From NCBI GenBank assembly GCA_018340375.1, contig JAFFJZ010000026.1:2852001-2916000 (forward strand): a stretch of DNA of 64,000 bases, written 5' to 3'. Origin of the DNA: Gonatopus flavifemur (lineage: Eukaryota > Arthropoda > Insecta > Hymenoptera > Dryinidae). Position numbers and translations under genes: made by a program. This document shows, piece after piece, positions 1 to 10,244 of this stretch. Under the pieces are notes generated by a model, which saw nothing but the letters and a program-made list of their open reading frames with translations, made no database searches and was not told where the DNA came from. Position 1 is the stretch's first letter. Each line of letters begins with the position of its first letter.

Positions 1-75
1 TATTGTGCCAAAAATGTCTTGTGCGGAAATTTCCAGTGTCTCCAAGAAATCATTGTAAGAAAATCGAAACAACAT

Positions 76-256
76 AGATCTTACAGACAGAGGAAACTTG
101 CGTACAATATATTCAAGGTATCCAACAGAAATTTTCTCCGCCAGATGGAATTTGTACTGTTTAGCATAAAACTAAAATAGCTTCCCAGCAACAATTCTTA
201 GGTCACTCTTTTGAATCATTGTGGGAAGTAGCAGATAGCAAAAGTTCCAAAAATTA
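76..256. repeat. Dispersed repeat copy (pair of 17182-17362)
   Basis: This stretch matches 17182-17362 in the same orientation at roughly 90% by eye. Both begin at AGATCTTACAGACAG and both end at GCAAAAGTTCCAAAAAT. Neither copy has a credible reading frame, and no terminal repeats are visible. It looks like a fragment of a non-coding interspersed repeat. Bases 1-75 upstream hold nothing I recognise. Confidence 0.7.
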
Positions 257-257
257 T

Positions 258-463
258 ATCCCGTTGAATTCTTTTGTAACCACAAAACGAACTACTGAAA
301 TGTCAGCAGAATAGAGTCCTTGGATAATTAGAATCGCCTTTTATCATATTGTGTATTGTACTGTATATAGTATGTCAAGAGGCGATCTGAATTCTCCAAG
401 AACTCCATTCTACTGACATTTCAGTGATTCATTTTGTGGTTCCAGAAGGATTCAATGGGATTC
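258..463. repeat. Foldback (palindromic) MITE-like element
   Basis: Two arms of about 83 bp (258-342 and 378-463) are inverted copies with roughly 85% identity, separated by a loop of about 35 bp. Matching landmarks are AACCACAAAAC in the left arm and its complement near 431-441, and AATGTCAGCAGAAT against its complement near 408-421. There is no coding capacity, and I could not define a target duplication. The element lies just beyond the 3' side of the Helitron. Confidence 0.7.
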
Positions 464-725
464 AGTTTTTGGAACGTTTGCTACCTGGGCGAAGAGATGT
501 CAGATATTTATGCGACAAAAAGATATATCTCCAAGATATCAGATTGAAGACATTTTCTAGTACTGTACCAGACATTTTTCAGAATTCTGTGGAATATCCA
601 TCAAAATCATCCGAAAAAATTCTTCAAGAATATCTGGTTTGGTATGGTATCATAAAGGTCTCCTATATTATTCAAAACTGTACAATATTACAGTGATTGA
701 ATTCTAATTTTATGATGAAGCGAAA
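464..725. other. Gene-free spacer at the Helitron 3' side
   Basis: No supported gene. The 3' terminus of the minus-strand Helitron (a CTRR end with a short hairpin would be expected) should lie in or near this stretch, but I could not identify it. A 90-codon frame spanning 424-696 overlaps the foldback arm and is not a gene. Confidence 0.4.
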
Positions 726-1406
726 TTATTGCTTTTTGAAGAAATATATATAGGAGTCTTCAGCATTACGTGGCCAATGTCGCTCTTCAACTTGCAGATC
801 ATGAATAAATATCCACTTTGTACCTTCACTTCGTAACATGCATGTGAAATTACCTTCAGAAATATTTTTACCCTGATGAAAAACAGCAACTATAACTTTA
901 TAAAAGTGTTGTGCAATTTTAATTTTTGAAGTTGATACTGCTCTAATGTGTATATTTTCTACCTTTGTTGCTTTAACATTATTGTGGTTAGATATCATCA
1001 ATACCACAATCACATATTGTTCTGACGCTGTTATAACTGATTTTTTAGTTCTATGCAAGTTATTACAATTGTCACGAGAATCTTCAAAAATTTTCCATGT
1101 TGAAAAATTGAACTTGGATATTTCTTGAGACTCAAATGAGTTTTGTGACATTGGAGGTAGCGCAAGACGTATTACATAATTTGTACCAACAATATTTTCA
1201 GTATATTCACATTTCGTCCATTTCGTTATGGTAGTTATTTGGTGCTCCACTAAATTTTTAATAGCTATTGAATTTTCGCAAATAGAAGCAATGAATTCTC
1301 CTGTACCTTGTGAGTGATTATGCAAGTATTGTGAACCTGCAAGCTGTTTCAAAGCTATGATATCAAGGTTTTTTTGTGAATTGTAGTTCTGAATTGAAAT
1401 GTTCAT
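726..1406 (-). pseudogene. Helitron C-terminus: USP (C19)-like domain, second half
   Basis: Continues the PIF1-containing frame after a -1 shift in an ATGA overlap at 1403-1406. It carries two hallmarks of ubiquitin-specific protease folds. The first is a QGTGEFI segment (residues about 33-39), equivalent to the QDAxEF box. The second is a C-terminal His-box-like stretch, EGNFTCML followed by KWIFIHD and ending SYIYFFKK, where USPs have GHYxxY, W..FND and aYiLfY. The usual catalytic His is Asn here (GNF instead of GHY). Together with the Cys-to-Ser change in the preceding frame, this would leave the fold without protease activity. The family assignment is inference from motif order; no alignment was run. 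Confidence 0.6.
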
Positions 1407-2506
1407 GATGTCATTGAGGTCAGATCAAAGTAATTGTTTCGTCTTGAAGCACAGTACAATATACACTGCATTGCTGCATTCAAATGAGAAGAGACACCGT
1501 CAACATTAGGAAGACCCATCACGTTTAACGCGTGAGTTTCCGTTGATTTTTCATCAATATTTTGGCCCCTGGATACTCCGATAGGTATGTCCCAAACACT
1601 ATCACGTACTTTGCGGAAACGTTGCTTTGGAATTTCTATGGTCATAAGATCTGGTCTATTTATTTTTCGCAATCGATTGTATTCTATCATAGCTGATTCT
1701 TGTGCTTTTACAGAAGATGGATCAAAATTAATAAGATGTAATCCTTGTAACGTGGTCACTCGTGAAAAAGCAGGATACACCTGACCACAAGCAAATATTG
1801 AATTGCCAGCTTCAATGATCGCATGTTCTAAACTCAATCCTTGACTTTTATGAATAGTCATACCGTGACTGAGACATATTGGAAATTGTTTTCTTATGAC
1901 GAACGCTTTATCCATTATTTCAAATTCAACACTCACGCGTTCTATTATATGTTCGCTTCCTGCATTTAAAATAATTTTCAAGTTTTCAATCTCATTGTTA
2001 GCACCTCGTAGAACGGACACAATTTTTCCCAGTGTACCGTTAACGAGCCCTAAACTGACATCAATATTTCTCCTGACCATGATTTCCGCCCCTAATTTGA
2101 CAATCATAATTCTTGCCAGTCCTGCTGTGCCAGAAGTATCGTCATCATTCGAAGAAAATGTCTTCAATACCTTCTTTTTCACATAAGGTGCACAATTTGT
2201 GGTATCTTGAGCGATTAAATTAATTGCTTCTGAAGGAAGTCGGTTAAGTATTGCTGTGTTTAGGACATCGCATTGCACACACGTAGGAAGCAAACAAACT
2301 GCACCCGGAACACTATTCAGCAAATAATCACGAAGTTCATTCAATCGGTTATCGCAGCTTGTGGTCTCAAAATTTATTTCTCTAGACTGTAAGGCTTTGA
2401 TATCGAAGTCATTGAGTATTCCTATGCGAATTCTTGATGACATATTCTTGTAAGAAGTATCATTCTGTTGTCGCATATTAATTCCCAGTTCATCATAGCT
2501 AAACAA
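1403..2506 (-). pseudogene. Helitron PIF1 helicase C-terminal half plus start of USP-like domain
   Basis: Residues about 1-45 (FSYDELGINMRQ, SSRIRIG) match the region after PIF1 motif III. LLPTCVQCDVLN corresponds to motif IV territory. ILNAGSEHII leads into the SH3-like insertion. LSHGMTIHKSQGLSLEHA is the strongly conserved PIF1 motif, followed by VYPAFSRVTTLQGLHL. After residue about 315, GLPNVDGVSSHLNAAMQCILYC resembles the USP Cys box GLxNxGNxCYxNAxLQcL, with Ser where the catalytic Cys is expected. The frame then runs into a stop overlapping the next frame. In the element the helicase would unwind the DNA strand being transferred. Confidence 0.8.
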
Positions 2507-3394
2507 ATCACTCCATAAATCATAAGAACCCAGAGCTCCAGTGTGTTTTTCAATGTTCTTAGTAGATCATTGTATGAAAGCAGGATCTTCATATAGTCAT
2601 CAGGGTCTTCATAAGTCACCATATAATAGAATATGTTTTTTTCCAAACCGACCATCATCACAATCTGATGTGTTGGATATTTCTGTCAATCGAAGATGTA
2701 TATACAGAAAGGTTACATTAGAAACCATTGAAACCTAATCAATTATCATGAGCGTAACATTTTCAAGTTGATCTCGTATAATCTTGAGAGCTGCATTAGA
2801 GAGTTGTCTATACTTGGCAGTATGCCCGTGCTCTACTGGCAACTGAAAAAGGCGATGCAAAGTAAAACCTTCAATGCTAAAAGCTGCTATTCCAGTGAGA
2901 GCAGTTACCGCAGCATCCTTGCCAATAATTCGTTCAATCCAGCATCTAATAGTTTTAATGAGAAAGCTTTTGCCAGTGCGCCCTTCTCCGCTTACATAAA
3001 GTCTGAGAATTTCATTCTCAGAACTCAAGGCACCGGTAACTTTATCAAATATGCATTTTTGATCGCTATTTAACTGCGAAATCATTCGAGGTAGGTCAAC
3101 AATCTCAATTTTATTTTCTGCATCTTTGAAATCTTCCGTAGTGCCAGCTGTTTCAATGGGCACACACTCCAAGAGGTGATCATCAAATGTATTCTCTTCC
3201 TGATTTGAATTATGTAATAAGTTTTGTTCAATTTGTTCCTTGATATGGTCACGGGCTTTTTGAATATCACTTATTCGCTCATGATATTGCATTGCTTCTA
3301 TTAGTTGTGATTGTAGGGTTGAAAATGCTTCTGCATGTGTCTCACATCCGTTCTTTAGTTCACAAATATCTCTCCAAGCTTCAAACAGTAACAA
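2507..3394 (-). pseudogene. Helitron PIF1 helicase N-terminal half, Walker B interrupted
   Basis: The open frame 3394-2735 holds QLNSDQKCIFDKV, then Walker A SGEGRTGKS at residues about 134-142, motif Ia ALTGIAAFSIEGFTLHRLF, and the start of Walker B, LMIID. The next codon, where the catalytic Glu (GAG) belongs, is TAG at 2737-2735. The same frame then continues with VSMVS, matching the PIF1 Walker B box. Near 2620, LLYGDL (the GDxxQLPPV motif) is broken by a frameshift and further stops before the frame resumes at LGSYDLWSDLF. The domain was complete and has since been inactivated. Confidence 0.85.
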
Positions 3395-3474
3395 TAATGA
3401 AAAATAATCATTCTTAGGTTTTAGTTGGACATTATAGTGGTAATGATTAATGAGATACTCACGGGTACGTTTTT

Positions 3475-4149
3475 TTAAAAATGAAGATTCATCGTAATAT
3501 GATATTCAGATTTTTTTCTATCAGATGGTCTGATTTTCGAAATATCATACCATTTTGCGAAATCGTGAAGAGACACGGATTCCAATTCTTTGGGTCTATT
3601 TGGATAATGGTTATCTATTAGTGATGGACAGAAAATATCTGTGGATTCAGCTTGTAAATCCTCGATTTCTTTTCGAGTTTTCAATTTTCTGCTCCTAATC
3701 ATATTAACATCTAACCATCTCATAGTTGTATTCGGGTCAGTGCCATGCAATAGGATCCCCAAAAGCGTATCAGCAGCCTCGAAGGCACCGCATCCCCTAT
3801 AATTCAACATCCGCATTCCCACGTTCCACAGGCGGCTACGCAATGGTTTGCAAGAGTTGATTGCTTTAAATGTATCTCCAGCATAACTTTTCTCAGCCTT
3901 AGATGCGCACTTGGTACAATATAAAGTTAACAATGTCGAGTTTTCTCTAACAAATTGGATATCCATGTTACTTTCCCAAGCTGTAAGAATAGCAGGATTA
4001 CAATCATTGATGTTGATTTCCTCTTTTGCACGTGGAAGATCATATAATCCGTTTTTAGTTTTCAGTTGTCTTTTGGCAGCTATGAAAACCCCCACGTCTC
4101 TTATTATCAAAGTATCTGTAACTGGACGTGGAAATCCAAACCTGCACAC
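3475..4149 (-). pseudogene. Helitron Rep domain C-terminal part (tyrosine motif region)
   Basis: Opens with VCRFGFPRPVT, the conserved segment after the Rep HUH motif, then NPAILTAWESNMDIQFV, which precedes the catalytic tyrosines. Helitron Rep proteins normally have two tyrosines spaced YxxxY; here the segment reads LYCTKCASK, so the second tyrosine is Cys (codon TGC). GCGAFEAADTLLG and NRPKELESVSLHDFAKWY match the linker between Rep and helicase. The upstream and downstream joins are both frameshifts; the downstream one is in an A run near 3475. Confidence 0.85.
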
Positions 4150-4195
4150 TTTAGCGAACGAGTTTTTGGTTTTTTTATTACGTAAACAATGATTG

Positions 4196-6919
4196 TTATG
4201 TGCGTGTTTCTGATGCGTGGTTCACACGTCGATACAATTGTGGGGACAATTCTTTTGGAGGCATTCTACAGGTAACATATACTGAAATGAATGAGGCTAC
4301 TTCTTCATTTGAAGATTTATTGATAATAGGAGCATCTTCTATCCAAATCAGGAGATGAAAATGTTGTGTTCCTCTACCTTGATATTCTCTGCGCCAGAAG
4401 TAATGAACAACCTTACCAATAGGATTGTCAGATGAACAAATAAAATCGAGCATAGCTCGGAACTTGTTTTCGATGAATCGGGAAGTTGAAATGGGGTCAG
4501 AAGCCATAAGTTCATCAGCAGATTTTTTGGGAGAAGAGGGCCCATTGACTTCATGAAGATATTCAATCAAATCCGTCCATAACCACTCATTTGGACTGAA
4601 TGTGAGAAACCATGTAGCTGGCCCATAATGATGAATCATACAATTTACATCATTTCTGGGCTTTCTCCAATACTGTCTTGTATTTCGTAATCTTGAAAAT
4701 ATGGTACTCAAGTTTGTTTCGAGTTGTTCTTTTGAAAGCTGATGTAAATAAGTAGCAGCTGTATATCTTCCTTGAGGATTTGTAACATTCATTTCATGGA
4801 AAATCCCAGCATTCAGTCGTCGCATATTCGTATGATGTAATAAATAGAAGATATATTGTATGTTCAACCGGAATTGGGAATGTTTAGACATCAATTTCGC
4901 CCTTATAAATTCAAAACCAGTCAAATGTACAGATCTATTTTCATGCTGACCATTCACTCCATTAGGATACAAATCGGGGAAACGCATCGAATCCAAAGGT
5001 TTCGTACAATTATCTAATAGAACATCATTAATTTTGATCATTTGATATAGTTTAGTAGCGGATTCATTAATCCTTCTATCATACATTGGATAAATTGTAA
5101 ATTGATCATACCACACATCAGATCGTTCTTTTTGGGTTAATAAAGCAGCTTTATTACTATCAATAATATCAAGAACCACATGCTGTTTTGCTTTCACTTG
5201 GTCATCCGATTCACTATTTCTGGCTGTTATAAATTCTTCTTCTTGGAAATGTATATCTGCTAATTCGCGATCCAACAATAAATCATGTGATTGAGGTAAA
5301 ATAATCTCCGAATACAAAGGATTATTTTCTTTCAACCATATCAATGCGTCCCATACCTTCTTCACGTCAACTAATTTCTCCCAAATTATTTCGGATTCAG
5401 TTGGAATGCCACGCATTAAAATATAAAACTCATGATTCAAATTTATAAGTTCAGTTGTAGGACAAATCTTTTTCAAAGTTTCTTGTAACGGTAGAGGAAG
5501 GTGGAATGTTCTACCTTTGGATTTCGATACCATGTGTTCATGAGGTATATTCTTATTCATGACTGTGCCCATTTTTTGTATTATTTGGAATGCCTTTGCT
5601 CTTCGAATGAGAATTTTTTCATAATCGTTGAGTTGTGTTATTTGCGGAATTGAACTTACATTGAGGTTATTCAAAATACAGGTTGAGGGCATAGAATTTG
5701 TACGGATTTTGTTGTGACAATATTTACAGATGGGAAACATGTCACTGTCCTTTAAATTGCATGAATTCTTCGATTGGCCCCAAATATTTCCAGTGTATGA
5801 ATTTTCACCAACTTTCTTTCTCATTATGGTTCTTTCAGAACATAATTTTCCACAAGAAATACACGCAAAACGCGGAGTGTCCATAGATCGTTTCGATGAA
5901 GTTTTGGAAGCTGAATAATTTTCAGATATTATCTGTTCTCCATTTAAATTGATTTCAGCATCATTATCCGTCAATGCTTCAGCTTCTTGCTGAGCTTTGC
6001 GAGATATCTGTTGGAGTGTTTCGAGATCATTATCGTTTAAAGCTTTATCTAGATTATTTATATACTTGTGAGTATTAGTAACTTTATATATAATTCTCTT
6101 CATATTCCGTGAATCTGGAAAATGAGATGATAGAATTTCAAGAGCTAAAAATTTTGAATTGCGAGATTCAGGATCTATATAACAAGCATGAGAGTGGCCA
6201 AGTTTCTCAGTATCTATCTTATTGTAACAATTGTGCATCTGACGAGAAAATTGCTGCATTTCCTTCAATGAACAATTCAACAATTGTTGGGAAAAATTTT
6301 TTAAATTATTGAAAACTTCCAGATTTTTTGTCTTACACAGATGATTACAAGACCAGGTTTTATTCGTTTTATTCTTCGATCTCAAAAGGGGTGAAATATT
6401 TGTACTTTGACCTGCCGCATTAATTATAATCGACTGTGAACATTTGAGAGGGTCATATATGGTCTCTGAAAAGTATGACACTGATAGAGAAGTATGCATC
6501 GATTTTCCACATAAGGCATTGATTTTGTCATCGAGTTCTGAACATTCTACTGCACGGGTTAAAGCAACTTCTACCTTTTGTTTAACCTCTTCCAATAATC
6601 TTTTGATTTTCCGAATATATATCTCTCTAACATGAAAGCACCACTTGATTATACGTTCAGCCTTTACTCGACTTGCTCCTAAAGATGATAAGAAAAGAAT
6701 TTTCGATAAGTTCCTGATATATGTTTCTTTGGTGCATTTAGTCGGGATTTCATTATTGACCAGAGCGATACGATGATATTTCTCAATTGTAGCTTTTGCA
6801 GAGATATGAGATTCGAGTCTTCTAAGGCGATCTTCTCTATGTGCGATGTGATAATCCTTTGCTTTTTGGAGGATATGAAATTTATTCTTTCCATAATAAT
6901 TCCTTCTTTTTTCAAGCAA
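4196..6919 (-). pseudogene. Helitron Rep protein N-terminal part (DUF6570-like + Rep HUH)
   Basis: The longest open piece of the Helitron (about 907 codons). Residues about 350-400 contain CISCGKLC and CKYCHNKI cysteine pairs, followed by SSIPQITQLNDYEKILIRRAKAFQII, the DUF6570 pattern of Helitron N-termini. Residues about 640-760 (LYPNGVNGQHENR, MRRLNAGIFHEMN) fit the Helitron-like N domain. Near the C-terminus, GTQHFHLLIW contains the HxH (HUH) metal-binding motif of the Rep nickase. The frame ends by frameshift near 4205; the other frame continues with HCLRNKK into CRFGFP. The N-terminal 250 residues are basic and not recognised. Confidence 0.88.
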
Positions 6920-7075
6920 TTTCTTCCGATTAGTTTTATAATAATTTGTGTTTTTCTTGCATATTCCCCTCTGATTATTTTTATAATAATTCGCATTTAT
7001 CGCACAGTTTTTCTCTGTTATCTTTATAATAATTTGCGTTTTTTGTACGCAGTTTCACTTTATTATCTTTACAAT
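6880..7075 (-). repeat. 45-bp coding tandem repeat (15-residue unit)
   Basis: Five successive units of about 15 residues, each starting N-Y-(Y/C)-x-x-N and rich in Lys/Arg. The starts are NYCKDN, NYYKDN, NYYKNN, NYYKTN and NYYGKN. At the DNA level this appears as recurring TTATAATAATTTG blocks on the plus strand. The frameshift separating two Helitron frames lies inside the array, consistent with slippage in a repeat. Confidence 0.75.
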
Positions 7076-7796
7076 AATTTGCTTTTCTCTCGCGCAGTTT
7101 CTTTTCACTAGTTTCATCATCATTTTTGCGGTTGTTATTGACTTGTTCTTTTTTTATTCTGTTACGAAATTCCATATCTTTTAGAATTTCTGTTTTATTT
7201 AGTGTATAACGTTTTTTCCTCTCCTCCAATATATCTGCTTTATGTGATTTGTAATGTTTTTTCACTGCTTTTATCACTTTTTGTCGACGTACTTGACGAT
7301 ATTTTTCATTTTCCAGAACGGGGTTTGATTTTTTCCGTTTTTGATCAACTTTTCCATGCTCATGATCACCCGTTTTTCGTTGATTAATTTTTTTTTTCGC
7401 TTCATGAACAGTTGTATCTTGTGAAATCTCATCACAATCAGAAAAGCGAATACCACATTGCTGCTTTTCATGCTTGTTACCGATGATCTCGGAAGAATCA
7501 GCTGATTTAAAATCAATGAACGAAATGCAAGCCAATGAATTATTCGGAGTTAGGAACATTTGACTGACATTTTCATCTTCTCCACTTATTCCAAAATTCA
7601 TATGATTTGGGGACGTAGTTTGGCTGATTGCAGGATTTTCATTTGATATCGGAGTATTATCTGAGAGAACGTCAAGTACTCCACCAATTTCCTTCTGCTT
7701 CTTACTGGAACCAATTTTTTTCTCATAAACAGATCTTTTTCGATTGATTTCGTCTCTGTTTTTTTCATAGTAAGCTTTAATCTGTGCCCTTCTGTT
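6981..7796 (-). pseudogene. Helitron Lys/Asn-rich N-terminal segment
   Basis: Open from just after a stop near 7797 down to 6981; the ATG at 7601 is internal to the open stretch, so the true start may be further upstream. It encodes a very basic, low-complexity protein with YYEKNRDE and YYKDNREK motifs. It is joined to the 907-codon frame by one frameshift near 6985. Such basic repeats are common at the N-terminus of arthropod Helitron proteins and may bind nucleic acid, though this is inference. Confidence 0.6.
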
Positions 7797-7801
7797 GTCC
7801 G

Positions 7802-8325
7802 TTATTGTTCCTGTTTAACGATGAAAATTGTCAACTTTTTTCTTTGGACATTTTTTGAGATGAATTTCACCTGTAGAAGGTATTTTAGATGAAGAAACAA
7901 CAAGAGGGGTACATTTGTAGGGCTTGATGTTTTAATATATTGAGTAGAATTTTCGGAATTCATACAATCATAATCCTGTGTCAAATTCCGATTGAAGGCA
8001 ACCTTACTTGTTCCCTGTTTGGAACCGGTTTGCTCAATATTATCAGCATGTAACGGCAAATGTTTTGTATCAAATTTCACGTTCTCAGTTTCAAGCTCAC
8101 TCCTGGTGAACAAATCAACAATTTTTATAGTAGAACCCATAAAGCACATTGAATGTTGACTTGTTTCAACAACATCATGATTTTCCTCAAATCTATTTTT
8201 TGAAGTGGAATGAACTGGCTGATTATTGCTGAAAGCTGATAGTATACTAGATTCATATTTCTTTTGTTCTGAGATATTTGCAACCACACAGTTTTCCCCA
8301 TCAACTTGTATCCATTGTTTTTCAT
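7802..8325 (-). pseudogene. Polar linker region of the Helitron
   Basis: An open frame of about 160 codons, Ser/Asn/Glu-rich with no recognisable domain. In the frame shared with sequence just upstream it reads SENEKQWIQVDGENC into ANISEQKKYESS. It lies between the C48-like frame and the Lys-rich Rep N-terminus in the same orientation, so it probably encoded a disordered linker or N-terminal extension. A TTTTTTCAG stretch at the upstream join could be either a frameshift site or a splice acceptor; I cannot decide. Confidence 0.45.
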
Positions 8326-8975
8326 TTTCTGAAAAAATGATAAACGATTACGATTTGATAATTATACGATTGATACGATTGTTCCAACTTTGAGTCTGGG
8401 AAACTAATCCATGGATTTACATTCCGAATGACACATGGAAAATGTTCAATACGATTCGTCAAAAGCATCCGTGATAAGTGAGGACGCATCACTCCAATAT
8501 CGTACTCAACATCTCCTTGACGTTTGTGAAACAATAACGAAACTGCAAAAGCTATTGCGAATATACCACAGTCTTGACCGTTGGGTTGGGTTTGTACTTG
8601 TGGGAATCTGATATTTTTTTCAAACGAATAGAAAGGATATAATCTGCCAAGAAAAGTTTTATAATGCGCATGTAACTGTTCCGAATTGAGTGAATCATAA
8701 ATATAAATATTCTGCGTATCGTGATAACTACAAACCTAATGTCCACGCGCATTGGTCTTGAAATCGTCACATTTGTGCAGAATCTGGATATGTTTCTAAT
8801 TTTCAGAGACAGGCTCGATCGTTTCGGGTAATTGGATTCTCCATGTTTCCCGAAGTTTATAATTCGAACAATTCTCTAGTAATTCATGAAAATGCTCTAT
8901 ATGCTCATCTGTTAACCAATCGTCTGTAGTTATAATTTTGATATTGCGGTCATTCAACGCAGAATTATTATTCAT
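8322..8975 (-). pseudogene. Ulp1/SUMO-protease (C48)-like domain upstream of Helitron Rep
   Basis: A single frame from ATG at 8975 to the stop at 8322 (217 codons), broken by two TAG codons (8798-8796 and 8738-8736). N-terminal DDWLTDEHIEHFHELL is typical of Ulp1-like domains carried by arthropod mobile elements. The catalytic elements are all visible in order: His (codon 8741-8739) immediately before the second TAG, where C48 proteases have His-Trp; Asp in IYDSLN; and NGQDCGIFAIAFA carrying the Gln and the nucleophile Cys. The TAG is one base from Trp TGG. Such domains cleave ubiquitin-like modifiers. It is co-oriented with the Helitron and 347 bp before the linker frame. Confidence 0.75.
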
Positions 8976-8995
8976 CTTGGATATAATACAATAAA

Positions 8996-10240
8996 GAGTC
9001 AAACTTTCTGAACCGGACCACTAAAAATTGATGGATTAAATTTTGCACTTTTTATTGAAGATTATTTGAAGGTTTATGCAAACTAAGATAGATTCCAAAA
9101 TTTTTTTGAAAAATTTCAATTTTTGCAAAAGTTATAAACAAATGAACTTTTAGGTAATTTATTGTTTAAATAACGATATCTCAGCCAATATTGAATAAAA
9201 TCCGATGAAATTTTTATGCTAGATTGAGGAATAGTAGTAGATTAAAAAAATTTATTGTACGTATGAAAAAAATAAAATTTTGCAATAAATAATTAATTTC
9301 GCAATAAACAATTGGAAATTTAACCAAGTTCTCCTTGTGCTAATTGAAAAATTTTTTTCCATCAACATTCTATAATTCATGCACTACGAACACGCGTAAA
9401 CCGATTTCAGTGCACTCAACTGCAAAAAAAGTTACGAATATTTGAAAAAAAAAAAAACGAAAATACGCGCCTGTGGCCTAGCTCGGACGGCATCAGCGCC
9501 GGAAGACCGAGAGCTCGTTTGTAGTGCTACAAACCGTTTGATTCTACTTCTTTAGAATGTAAAATTTTTTCAAGCTACTCGTAATCGAGAGTTGTAAAAA
9601 TTAAAAAAAAACCATCCATGTAAATAAATAAATAATTAAATAATTGAATAAAAGGCTTACTTACTTTTATCTCGTATGAATTCATTTGTGTATATGTAGC
9701 TCAAAACGTGAGCACAAGCGAGCTCTCGGTCTTCCGGCGCTGATGCCGTCCGAGCTAGGCCACAGTCGCGCGTATTTTCGTTTTTTTTTTTTCAAATATT
9801 CGTAACTTTTTTTGCAGTTGAGTGCACTGAAATCGGTTTACGCGTGTTCTTAGTGCATGAATTATGGAATGTTGATAAAAAAACATTTTTTAATCAGCAC
9901 AAGGAGAACTTGGTTAAATTTCCAATTGTTTATTGCAAAATTAATTATTTTTTGCAAAATTTTTTTTTTTTTATACGTAAAATAAATTTTTTTAATCTAC
10001 TACTATTCCTCAATCTAGCATGAAAATTTCATTGGATTTGATTCAATATTGGCTGAGATATCGTTATTTAAACAATAAATCACCTCAAAGTTCATTTGTT
10101 TATAACTTTTGCAAAAATTAAAATTTTTCAACAAAATTTTGGAATCTATCTTAGTTTGCATAAACCTTCAATAATCTTCAATAAAAAGTGCAAAATTTAA
10201 TCCATCAATTTTTAGTGGTCCGGTTCAGAAAGTTTGACTC
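8996..10240. mobile_element. 1.2-kb long inverted-repeat (foldback) element, TAAA-flanked
   Basis: Arms of about 530 bp (8996-9530 and 9705-10240) are near-identical inverted copies around an AT-rich centre of about 175 bp. Outer ends read GAGTCAAACTTTCTGAACC and its complement. Both ends are flanked by TAAA (8992-8995 and 10241-10244), a plausible 4-bp target duplication. Each arm contains a GC-rich block (CCTAGCTCGGACGGCATC) inside otherwise A/T-rich sequence. No protein is encoded. It sits 20 bp upstream of the C48-like ATG and could have split the Helitron's 5' end from the rest. Confidence 0.8.
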
Positions 10241-10244
10241 TAAA

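Larger units (their letters stand above)
726..8975 (-). mobile_element. Degenerate autonomous Helitron with protease-like modules
   Basis: Read on the minus strand, the order is: Ulp1/C48-like frame (8975-8322), polar linker (8325-7802), Lys-rich repeat N-terminus (7796-6981), zinc-binding DUF6570-like plus Rep (HUH) domain (6919-3475), PIF1 superfamily-1 helicase (3394 to about 1560), and a USP-like C-terminal domain (about 1530-726). Rep joined to PIF1 is diagnostic of Helitrons, which transpose by a rolling-circle-like mechanism. Frameshifts near 6985, 4205, 3475, 2620 and 1405, plus stops at 8796, 8736 and 2735, show the copy is dead. The 5' TC and 3' CTRR termini were not located. Confidence 0.9.

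Noticed and set aside
424..696. 90-codon plus-strand frame
   Set aside because: Overlaps a foldback arm, has no domain and atypical composition; not a gene.
946..2186. Plus-strand frames opposite the Helitron helicase (946-1128, 1587-1784, 1896-2186)
   Set aside because: Antisense shadows of the minus-strand helicase and USP-like frames.
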